64,000 bases of DNA. Source: Salinilacustrithrix flava (GTDB lineage: Bacteria; Actinomycetota; Acidimicrobiia; Acidimicrobiales; Salinilacustritrichaceae). Within the stretch, counting starts at the first letter, position 1. Every line of letters starts with the position of its first letter. The notes under the pieces are model-generated. The model ran no database searches. It was not told the origin of the DNA and saw nothing but the letters and a program-made list of their open reading frames with translations. The position numbers and the translations under genes are program-made. This document shows positions 58,022 to 64,000 of the stretch, piece by piece. The stretch covers positions 186,001 through 250,000 of the forward strand of contig JAMYFF010000002.1 of assembly GCA_024128875.1 (NCBI GenBank). Reading direction: 5' to 3'.

Positions 58022-59187
58022 GCCGCTCCGGGCGCACGGGGGACGGACGGGGCCATCGCGACCTCGGCCCGCACGAGCGGGCTCGGGTCATCGGCGCGCT
58101 CGTCGACGAGCGCGTCCAGGCCGAGGCGGGCCGCGGCCCAGACGGCGTGGGCCCGCAGGAGCTCGTCGCCGTCCCGGCACCAACGGGCCAGCGCCGCCCG
58201 CTGCGCCGGGTCGACGGCGTCGCCGACGTTGCCCAGGACCACGAGGGCGTTGCGGCGCAGGTGACGGGGATCCCGGCGGGGGATGTACCAACGACCGAAC
58301 CGCTCGAGCAGCTCGTCGTCGCTGACGGCGGGGTCGAGCAGCTCGAGCACCGAGACCCACGCGTCGGGTGGCGTGGTCGGACCCACGTCGACCGGGGTCT
58401 GATCGGTGGCTGCGACGTCCCGACGCCCGGGCGGGCAGACCTCCTGGCAGTCGTCGCACCCGTAGATCCGGTCGCCGAGGGCGACGCGGTGCTCGCGCGG
58501 GAACACGCCGACGTCCTGCACGAGCCACGCCAGGCACCGGCGGGCGTCGATCACGCCGTCGGCGGTGATCGCTGCGGTGGGGCAGGCATCGACGCAGCGG
58601 GTGCAGGACCGGCACCCGTCCTCGACGGGCTCCGAGGCCACGGGCAGCGTCGCATCGGTGACGACGGAGCCGAGGACGAACCAGCTCCCGGCGCCGGGCA
58701 CGAGCAGGTTGCTGTTGCGACCCCACCAGCCGATGCCCGCTCGGTGGGCGGCGGCGCGATCGACCAGCGCGTTGTCGTCGGCGAACACCGCGGCCCGGTG
58801 GCCGTGGTCGCGCAGCACCGCGGCCATGGCGTCGAGGCCGGCGCGCAGCTCGGCGTAGTGGTCGCGCCAGGCGTAGCGGGCGACGGACGCGACCGGGCCG
58901 ACGGGGCGCTCCGGCCGGGCCTCGAGGTAGGACTTCGCCCCGACCACCAGCGTCCGGGCGTTGCGGAGCAGCCGCTCCGGCTCGGTGGAGCGCCGCGGGT
59001 TCCGGAACGTGAACGACATGCCGCCGTGCTGGCCAGCGGTCCTGCGCTGCTCCAGCGAGCGGCGGACCTCCGGGAAGGAGGCGACGTCGGTGCAGCCGAC
59101 CTCGTCCAGGCCGTGCTCACGGCCGGCAGCGGCGACGCGGTCACGCAGCTCGGTGGCGCCGAGGGTGGGCGCTGCGGACCGGCTCAC
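58018..59187 (-). CDS. queG: Epoxyqueuosine reductase QueG
   Basis: 389 residues. Last step of queuosine synthesis in tRNA, using cobalamin and two 4Fe-4S clusters. Cluster ligands are CRSCTRCVDACP and CDDCQEVCPPG. The catalytic Asp region reads FADDNALVDRAAAHRAGIGWWGRNSNLL, and a HEAT-like C-terminus (LRRNALVVLGNVGDA) binds tRNA. The GTG at 59187 overlaps the sepH stop by 4 bases. No other queuosine gene is seen in the window. Confidence 0.94.
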   Translation of the reverse strand: MSRSAAPTLGATELRDRVAAAGREHGLDEVGCTDVASFPEVRRSLEQRRTAGQHGGMSFTFRNPRRSTEPERLLRNARTLVVGAKSYLEARPERPVGPVASVARYAWRDHYAELRAGLDAMAAVLRDHGHRAAVFADDNALVDRAAAHRAGIGWWGRNSNLLVPGAGSWFVLGSVVTDATLPVASEPVEDGCRSCTRCVDACPTAAITADGVIDARRCLAWLVQDVGVFPREHRVALGDRIYGCDDCQEVCPPGRRDVAATDQTPVDVGPTTPPDAWVSVLELLDPAVSDDELLERFGRWYIPRRDPRHLRRNALVVLGNVGDAVDPAQRAALARWCRDGDELLRAHAVWAAARLGLDALVDERADDPSPLVRAEVAMAPSVPRAPGAA

Positions 59188-60686
59188 CGGGCGCGGAGCT
59201 GGCGTCGCCGACGCGTGGCGGGCCGGGCCGCGCCGTTGGGCTCGCCCTGCTCGGTCGCGTCGCGCCGCTCCGGTCGGGGCCGGTCGTCCCCTGCGGCGGG
59301 GCGGCCCTCGACGGGGCGGGGCGGTTCGGGATCGGCCGCCCGCCGGACCGGTGCCGCCGAGCCGCTGCGGAAGTGCACCGTCGGCGCGTTGCGCTGGGCG
59401 GCGCGGGCCCGACGAGCCGACGTCGGGTCCACCTCGTCCGGGCCGGGATCCGAGCCGCTGGGTTCGGCGGGTCGCGGGGCGTCCGGGCGGGGACGTCCGT
59501 TCGTGCCGGGGACGTGGGGGCGATCGGAGACCGGTGCCGTGCCGTTCGGGACCGGCGCGGGCCAGGGTGGCTCGACATGCGCGGCCTCGGCCGGCGGGGA
59601 CGTCGGGGGCGCCGCCTCCGTGGGGGTGCGGCGCGTCGCGGCATCCGTCCTCTTCGCGGCGGACCGCTGCTCGCCCCCCGCCTTCGTGCTCCCGGGCTTC
59701 TCGGCAGACGTGCGCTTCGTGGTGGCGACCTTCTTCGTCGCCGCGTTCTTCTTCGCCACCTTCTCCTTCGTCGGCGGCTTCTTCTTCGTCCCCGCCTTCT
59801 TCGTCGGCGCCTTCTTCTTCGTCGCCGCCTTCTTCGTCGTCGCGGCCCTCTTGGTCGCGGTCCTCTTGGTCGCGGTCTGCTTGGCCGCGGTCTGCTTCGT
59901 CGTGGCCTTCTCGGCCGCGGCCGGCGCCTCCGGCGTCGTCGAGCGCGCCGCGGTGGCGGCCGGGTCGCCCACGATGCCCTCGACGACGTCCCCCTCGTCG
60001 TCCGCCGCGGCTCGCTCCGGCGCCACGTAGCCGAGCTGGGACGCCGCACGGTCGGTGGTGGTGAGGGCATCCTCGCTGGCGTCGTAGGCCCAGGTGGCGC
60101 GCCGCTCCCGGCCCCGGTGGTGGTACGTGAAGGTCACCGCCCAGCGGTCGTGGCCGAGCAGCCGCGCCGACCACCCCGCCTCGTAGGCGGCCACGGTGTA
60201 GGCGATGCCCTTGTCGGCCAGGGCCATGCCGACGGCCCGGCGCAGCGGCACCGCGGAGGGAGCGGAACGGGGGCGGCGCAGTCGGCAGTCGAGGGCACGC
60301 TCGACGATGCGCTGCTGCTCGGCTCGCACCGGTGGCGCGAACCGCTCGATCCAGTCCTCCTCGACGCCCGCCTCGGTGGCGATGCGCGAGACCGACTCAC
60401 CAGCGCGGAGGCGGGCCTGGATGTCCCGCACGGACAGCTGGGATCGGGGTCGAGGCGAGGGCTCCTCGGACGGTCGAGCCATCGCCGGGGCGGCCGCATC
60501 CGACCCGTCGGTCACGTCGTCGGCGTCGCTGCTGGCGGCCTGCTCGCCCGCGAGCTGGGTGACGAGCTCGACGAGCTCGTCGGTGACCGGGACGACGAAG
60601 CTGGCCTCGGACCGCGCCCCCTCCCTCGTGCGGAAGATGAGGCCACGGCGATCCGTGGTGAAGCCGACGAGCTGGAGATCGTGCAT
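59184..60686 (-). CDS. sepH: Septation protein SepH (DUF3071)
   Basis: 500 residues. Starts MHDLQLVGFTTDRRGLIFRTREG with the SepH N-terminal fold and helix-turn-helix (LSVRDIQARLRAGESVSRIATEAGVEEDWIERF at about 90-125). It stimulates FtsZ assembly in Streptomyces and Mycobacterium. After a second domain (about 150-245) comes a Lys/Ala/Thr low-complexity stretch (about 270-350, KKAT and KRTATK types) and a disordered Pro-rich tail. ATG 60686 gives the conserved N-terminus; a longer frame upstream is Arg-rich and not homologous. Confidence 0.88.
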   Translation of the reverse strand: MHDLQLVGFTTDRRGLIFRTREGARSEASFVVPVTDELVELVTQLAGEQAASSDADDVTDGSDAAAPAMARPSEEPSPRPRSQLSVRDIQARLRAGESVSRIATEAGVEEDWIERFAPPVRAEQQRIVERALDCRLRRPRSAPSAVPLRRAVGMALADKGIAYTVAAYEAGWSARLLGHDRWAVTFTYHHRGRERRATWAYDASEDALTTTDRAASQLGYVAPERAAADDEGDVVEGIVGDPAATAARSTTPEAPAAAEKATTKQTAAKQTATKRTATKRAATTKKAATKKKAPTKKAGTKKKPPTKEKVAKKNAATKKVATTKRTSAEKPGSTKAGGEQRSAAKRTDAATRRTPTEAAPPTSPPAEAAHVEPPWPAPVPNGTAPVSDRPHVPGTNGRPRPDAPRPAEPSGSDPGPDEVDPTSARRARAAQRNAPTVHFRSGSAAPVRRAADPEPPRPVEGRPAAGDDRPRPERRDATEQGEPNGAARPATRRRRQLRAR

Positions 60687-60763
60687 CCGGAGGCGCGGCA
60701 ATCGGACAAGTGCCGCGGTGGGGCACGGTACCACCGCATTCCGTACAGAACCCGACCCAACGG

Positions 60764-60988
60764 TCAGGCCCCACGCTCGATGGAGCGGTGCCGGAGACGG
60801 GGTGCGAGGTCGGCGTCGGCGAGCAGGCGCAGGGCGCGGGCCTCCCCCACGTCGATCACCACCGCATCGTCGGGATCGCGCTCGCACAGGAACGTGACGA
60901 CGCAGTCGTCGCACGCGCCGATGGTCGGGCCGATGCAGTCGGCGCAGTCGATCACCAACGGCTCCGAGGGGGTCATCGGTGCAGGCAT
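60764..60988 (-). CDS. Small cysteine-rich conserved protein
   Basis: 74 residues. VIDCADCIGPTIGACDDCVVTFLCERDPDD carries five Cys (CxxC, CxxC and one more), plausibly a zinc or Fe-S site; VIDVGEARALRLLADADLAP follows. Seen as a short conserved gene in actinobacteria without known function. GGAGG lies 4 bases before the ATG. It precedes sepH by 77 bases on the same strand. Confidence 0.75.
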   Translation of the reverse strand: MPAPMTPSEPLVIDCADCIGPTIGACDDCVVTFLCERDPDDAVVIDVGEARALRLLADADLAPRLRHRSIERGA

Positions 60989-61077
60989 GGATCCTCCAGT
61001 GCGATCGCGTCCCCGGCCGATCCGGGGTTGCGTCGCACGGTACGGAGGGGGGTCTGACAGGAACCCTCGGCGGACCC

Positions 61078-61308
61078 TCAGCCGTCGGCCGGCAGCTCCT
61101 CGACGCCCTCGCCGTTGCCGCACCAGCGGCACTCCACCGACTCGATGACCTCGTCGAGCAGCTCGACGTCTTCGACCTCGAGCTCGCCGCCCACCGAGTA
61201 GTGGTGGAACGCGCGGGTGCGTCGGGTGCTGGTGACGTCGAAGCGGGTCAGGTTGCCGCACCGCGTGCAGCGGTAGCGGGGCGTGGGGGCATCGCCGGCG
61301 TCGGTCAC
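61078..61308 (-). CDS. Small zinc-ribbon protein
   Basis: 76 residues. Two CxxC pairs (RYRCTRCGNLTRF and VECRWCGNGEG) frame an acidic segment (ELEVEDVELLDEVIE), a treble-clef/zinc-ribbon layout. It resembles short actinobacterial proteins of unknown role. GTG 61308 has TACGCT 6 bases upstream, predicting a leaderless message. Divergent from the exonuclease-UvrC gene. Confidence 0.72.
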   Translation of the reverse strand: MTDAGDAPTPRYRCTRCGNLTRFDVTSTRRTRAFHHYSVGGELEVEDVELLDEVIESVECRWCGNGEGVEELPADG

Positions 61309-61419
61309 GGGGCGAGCGTACCGATCGGCATCCACCGGACCGAGCCCGGCGCACGGCACGATCCCGGCGCCCGGATCGGCGCTTGACAGACGAACACACG
61401 TTCGGTTCACTCCGGACCC
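61309..61419. promoter_or_regulatory. Divergent promoters: zinc-ribbon gene and LexA-controlled exonuclease-UvrC gene
   Basis: Minus strand: TACGCT (61315-61320) 6 bases before GTG 61308. Plus strand: TTGACA (61383-61388), 17-base spacer, TTCACT (61406-61411), then 8 bases to ATG 61420. The spacer holds a palindromic LexA box (separate entry). Confidence 0.65.
61391..61404 (+). promoter_or_regulatory. LexA (SOS) box
   Basis: CGAACACACGTTCG: perfect CGAAC/GTTCG arms around ACAC, fitting the Gram-positive SOS consensus CGAACRNRYGTTYC at 13 of 14 positions. It lies between the -35 and -10 of the downstream exonuclease-UvrC gene, the classic repressor position. Confidence 0.82.
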
Positions 61420-63102
61420 ATGGTCGCCCCCACCACCCCGCAGGCCCGTCGAGCACGCCGCCGGGCGCCGGGGCAGGCCAGCTTCGACGACCTCGGCACC
61501 CCGCTCTTCGACGTCACCTTCTGCGTGCTCGACCTGGAGACCACCGGGGGCTCCCCCACCGACGACGCCATCTGCGAGATCGGCGCGATCAAGGTGCGCG
61601 GCGGCGAGTGCCTCGGCACGTTCCACACCTTCGTGGACCCCGGGCGCGACATCCCGGCCCAGATCACGGTGCTCACCGGCCTCACCTCGGCCATGGTGCG
61701 GCCGGCGCCCGCGATCGAGCACGTCCTGCCGAGCCTGCTCGAGTTCATCGGCGATGCTGCGTTCGTCGGCCACAACGTGCGCTTCGACAAGGGCTTCCTG
61801 GACGCTGCCCTGGTCCGCACCGACCGGCCCCGGCTCGCCAACCCGACCGTCGACACGTGCGCCCTCGCCCGCCGCCTCGTGCGCGACGAGGTGCCGAACT
61901 GCAAGCTCGGCACCCTGGCCGAGCGGCTCCGCCTCGACCACCGCCCCAACCACCGGGCACTCGACGACGCCCTGGCCACCGCCGACCTGCTCCACGTCCT
62001 GCTCGAACGGGCCGCCGGCTTCGGCGTGGCCACGCTCGACGACCTGCTCGAGCTGCCGAGCGCAGCCGCCCACCCCCAGGCCAGGAAGCTCGCGCTCACC
62101 GATCGGCTCCCCCGCTCGCCGGGGGTGTACCTGTTCAAGGACGCCACCGGCCGGGTGCTGTACGTGGGGAAGGCCTCGGACCTGCGGGCCAGGGTCCGCA
62201 GCTACTTCAGCTCCGACACCCGCCGCAAGGTCGGCGGCCTGCTGCGGGAGGCGGCCGCCATCGACCACATCGCGACGTCCTCCGCGCTCGAGGCCGCGGT
62301 CACCGAGATCCGGCTCATCCACGAGCTGCTCCCCCGCTACAACCGCCAGGGCACCACCTGGGCCAAGGCCGCCTACCTCAAGCTCACCGACGAGGCCTTC
62401 CCCCGCCTGTCCGTCGTGAAGCGGGTGCGCGCCGACGACGCCACCTACCTGGGTCCCCTGTCGTCGGCGCGCCTGGCCCGGCGGGTCGCGGACGCGGTCG
62501 AGACCGCCCTGCCGGTGCGGCGTTGCACGGCCGACCCCGCCCGCCAACCCCGGCAGGCGCCGTGCGCGCCGGCGCAGCTGGGCGTCAGCGCGTGCCCGTG
62601 CGCCGGCGACATCGACCAGGGCGGCTACGAGCCCATCGCCGCGTCGGTCCGGGCGGCGCTCACGACCAACCCGGAGCTGGTGCTGGACCGGCTGCTGGAG
62701 CGCATGGATGCGCTGGCGGGCGACGAGCGCTACGAGGAGGCCGCCGACATGCGCGATCGGGCCATCGCCTTCGCCGACGCGCACCGCCGGGTCCGCCGCC
62801 TGGACCTGGTCCACCGTGCCGGTCGCCTCGTCGTGCAGCTCGGCGACCAGCGCACCGTCATCGAGGACGGCCGCCTGCGCCACACCGAGCCGGCCGATGC
62901 GCCGTCGCTGCTGAGCTCGATCGACGGGGATCGCCCGCCGTCGGCGCGCACGCCCCGCCCGTGGGTGGAGCCCGCCGACGCGGACGAGCTCACGGTGCTG
63001 GCGACCTGGATCGACCGCAACGCCGAGCGCATCCGCATCGAGCACTGCGACGGCACGCTCTGCTCGCCCCTCCCCCGCCTGCCCGACCTCCCCGATCGGT
63101 GA
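61420..63102 (+). CDS. DnaQ-like 3'-5' exonuclease fused to a UvrC/Cho-type GIY-YIG nuclease
   Basis: 560 residues. The DEDD exonuclease (about 34-205) has VLDLETTGGS, HNVRFDKGFLD and the HxxxxD motif in HRALDDALATAD. The GIY-YIG domain (about 225-310) reads GVYLFKDATGRVLYVGKASDLRARV. Next come a Cys-rich segment (about 367-395) and a UVR motif (ERYEEAADMRDRA). UvrC's second nuclease and HhH domains are missing. This fusion is known in actinobacteria (for example mycobacteria). An SOS box in the promoter indicates DNA-damage induction. Confidence 0.92.
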   Translation: MVAPTTPQARRARRRAPGQASFDDLGTPLFDVTFCVLDLETTGGSPTDDAICEIGAIKVRGGECLGTFHTFVDPGRDIPAQITVLTGLTSAMVRPAPAIEHVLPSLLEFIGDAAFVGHNVRFDKGFLDAALVRTDRPRLANPTVDTCALARRLVRDEVPNCKLGTLAERLRLDHRPNHRALDDALATADLLHVLLERAAGFGVATLDDLLELPSAAAHPQARKLALTDRLPRSPGVYLFKDATGRVLYVGKASDLRARVRSYFSSDTRRKVGGLLREAAAIDHIATSSALEAAVTEIRLIHELLPRYNRQGTTWAKAAYLKLTDEAFPRLSVVKRVRADDATYLGPLSSARLARRVADAVETALPVRRCTADPARQPRQAPCAPAQLGVSACPCAGDIDQGGYEPIAASVRAALTTNPELVLDRLLERMDALAGDERYEEAADMRDRAIAFADAHRRVRRLDLVHRAGRLVVQLGDQRTVIEDGRLRHTEPADAPSLLSSIDGDRPPSARTPRPWVEPADADELTVLATWIDRNAERIRIEHCDGTLCSPLPRLPDLPDR

Positions 63103-63134
63103 GGGCTACTGGCCCGATCGGTGAGGGCTACTGG
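63091..63134. repeat. 22-base perfect tandem duplication at a convergent gene junction
   Basis: CCCGATCGGTGAGGGCTACT plus GG occurs twice in direct succession (63091-63112 and 63113-63134). Copy 1 contains the stop codon of the exonuclease gene; copy 2 contains the stop codon of the convergent TetR gene. Each copy also includes the palindrome CCGATCGG. Confidence 0.9.
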
Positions 63135-63736
63135 TCGGTGACCGGATCGCCGAGCGCCCCGACGAGCCGAGCGATCAGGATCTCCCACGCATCGGCTCGG
63201 GGTGGCTGCAGGTCGATGGCCCCGAACAGGAGGAACCCGAAGCCCACGGCGTGGCAGAAGCGCACGATGGCGTCGGTGTCGAGGCCCTCGTCGACGAGGC
63301 CGCTGGCCTTGGCGTCCTCGACCAGGGCGGCGAAGGTGGTCGCCCGCTGGCGGAGCAGCTCCCGCATGAGCTCGGCCACCTCGGCGTCGCGCCGGGCCGC
63401 GACGAAGGCCTCGAGCAGCAGGGCCTGGCCCTCGTCGAAGGGATCGGTGAGCAGGTGCGAGCCGACCGTGGTGATGACGTCCGTGACGCGGCCTTCGAAG
63501 CGGTGGTCGGCGAAGAGCTGCTCGAGCTCGTTGGTGGTGTGGGCCTCGATGGCCGCCAGCAGCAGCTCGGCCTTGCCCCGGAAGCGCCCGTAGATGGCGC
63601 CGGTGGTGAAGCCGGCCCGCCGGGCGATCTCCTGCACGCCGGCGCCGTCGTAGCCCTTCTCGGCGAACACCGCCGCCGCAGCCTCGATGAGACGATCTCG
63701 GGTCGGATCGTCGCTCACGGGCGCAGCATCGGTCAT
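63128..63736 (-). CDS. TetR family transcriptional regulator
   Basis: 202 residues. HTH at about 14-60 (IEAAAAVFAEKGYDGAGVQEIARRAGFTTGAIYGRF). The ligand domain has FDEGQALLLEAFVAARRDAEVAELM and HAVGFGFLLFGAIDL. The ATG at 63736 is set by the HTH position; a longer frame overlaps the promoter of the divergent DUF808 gene. A palindrome lies 9 bases upstream. Likely controls itself and possibly DUF808. Confidence 0.9.
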   Translation of the reverse strand: MTDAAPVSDDPTRDRLIEAAAAVFAEKGYDGAGVQEIARRAGFTTGAIYGRFRGKAELLLAAIEAHTTNELEQLFADHRFEGRVTDVITTVGSHLLTDPFDEGQALLLEAFVAARRDAEVAELMRELLRQRATTFAALVEDAKASGLVDEGLDTDAIVRFCHAVGFGFLLFGAIDLQPPRADAWEILIARLVGALGDPVTDQ

Positions 63737-63821
63737 GGACCGAGGATAACGATGGTTATCGCCGGGGGCCACGATCGCGCCTCTAGGTTCTGCGCCTGCA
63801 TCGGTGACGAGAGGACGTGAG
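63737..63821. promoter_or_regulatory. Divergent promoter region TetR / DUF808
   Basis: Plus strand: TAGGTT (63784-63789) followed by about 32 bases and a GAGAGG ribosome-binding stretch 7 bases before the ATG at 63822, so this message has a leader. Minus strand: a TTATCC hexamer inside the operator, 7 bases before the TetR ATG. Confidence 0.45.
63745..63760. promoter_or_regulatory. Probable TetR operator
   Basis: GATAAC (63745-63750), centre GATG, GTTATC (63755-63760): a perfect 6-base inverted repeat with a 4-base centre, notably AT-rich for this genome. It overlaps the expected TetR -10 and lies upstream of the DUF808 promoter. Confidence 0.6.
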
Positions 63822-64000
63822 ATGGCTGGCGGTCTGGTCGGGCTGTTCGATGATGTCGCCGCGCTGGCCAAGCTGGCTGCCGCCTCCATCGACGACGTCG
63901 GTGCTGCGGCCGGGCGGGCGAGCATGAAGGCCGCCGGGGTCGTGGTGGACGACACCGCGGTGACCCCGGCCTACGTCCAGGGCCTGGCCGCCGAGCGCGA
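63822..64000 (+). CDS. DUF808 family protein (partial, C-terminus off window)
   Basis: The 59 visible residues begin MAGGLVGLFDDVAALAKLA and continue ASIDDVGAAAGRASMKAAG and VVVDDTAVTPAYVQGLA, the highly conserved DUF808 N-terminus. Full-length family members (about 300 residues) are multi-helix membrane proteins, sometimes called YedI. Function unknown. A GAGAGG stretch precedes the ATG. Divergent from the TetR gene that may control it. Confidence 0.88.
   Translation, partial: MAGGLVGLFDDVAALAKLAAASIDDVGAAAGRASMKAAGVVVDDTAVTPAYVQGLAAER

Noticed and set aside
1..64000. Mobile elements, CRISPR arrays, tRNA or rRNA genes
   Set aside because: No transposase, integrase, phage gene, regular spaced repeats or tRNA-like sequence was recognised; gene content and composition are uniform housekeeping chromosome.

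Overview
The window is 64 kb of very GC-rich, gene-dense chromosome. It has about 66 protein genes, gaps that are almost all under 150 bases, many 1-4 base overlaps between genes, and no rRNA, tRNA, CRISPR array, prophage or insertion sequence that I could see. Gene content points to an actinobacterium. It has a division and cell-wall cluster with the order sepF-yggT-divIVA after ftsZ, a SepH homologue, an MtrA-MtrB-LpqB-like trio, a PimB-like mannosyltransferase, DUF3040 and DUF808 proteins, a DnaQ-UvrC fusion and an actinobacterial-type LexA box. The missing murF, the unusual lysine/alanine-rich proteins and the small conserved proteins suggest a deep lineage such as Acidimicrobiia. That class-level placement is inference.

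Layout: 1-1.6 kb holds a divergent phosphodiesterase and an Rrf2 regulator. 1.5-3.7 kb (minus strand) holds rluD, lspA and a DksA/TraR-like gene, divergent from ileS (3.8-7.0 kb). 7.0-8.5 kb is a membrane-anchored protein with four copies of a ~50-residue module. 8.6-26.9 kb (minus strand) is the complete-looking dcw cluster read from mraZ: rsmH, an ftsL-like gene, ftsI, murE, mraY, murD, ftsW, murG, murC, murB, ftsQ, ftsZ, pgeF, yggS, sepF, yggT, divIVA. murF is absent. 27.0-29.8 kb is a four-gene overlapping operon (acyl-CoA dehydrogenase, small unknown protein, HNH nuclease, lipoate-ligase-like protein). 29.8-35.3 kb holds a ROK kinase divergent from a moxR-DUF58-transglutaminase operon. 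35.3-39.9 kb holds DUF3040, dinB, a Nudix gene, a ybaK-like gene, a catalase-fold-like gene and coaA. 40-44 kb holds a small membrane protein, an inositol monophosphatase and mtrA-mtrB-lpqB. 44-47.5 kb is pfk-SDR-glpK. 47.5-52.9 kb holds small regulators, an aminotransferase, ppa, a second ROK kinase and an eRF1-like protein. 53-56.1 kb holds an SMC-like protein, an ArsA-type ATPase and a SRPBCC protein. 56.2-60.7 kb is a five-gene overlapping operon (sepH-queG-pimB-two membrane proteins). 60.8-64 kb holds two cysteine-rich small proteins, a LexA-controlled exonuclease-UvrC fusion, a TetR regulator and the start of a DUF808 gene.

Two themes run through the window. First, cell division: FtsZ, its membrane tethers and regulators (SepF, SepH, DivIVA), septal synthesis (FtsW/FtsI/FtsQ/FtsL-like) and lipid II synthesis are all encoded here. 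Second, many first-in-operon genes have a TANNNT hexamer 6-8 bases upstream of the start codon and no Shine-Dalgarno, which indicates leaderless transcripts. I used this to choose several starts. The most interesting individual observations are the SOS box at the exonuclease-UvrC gene, the missing murF, the zinc-less DksA-like protein with a histone-like tail, the four-repeat membrane protein, the SMC-like protein without a P-loop, and the contrast between a zinc-binding and a zinc-less ROK kinase.
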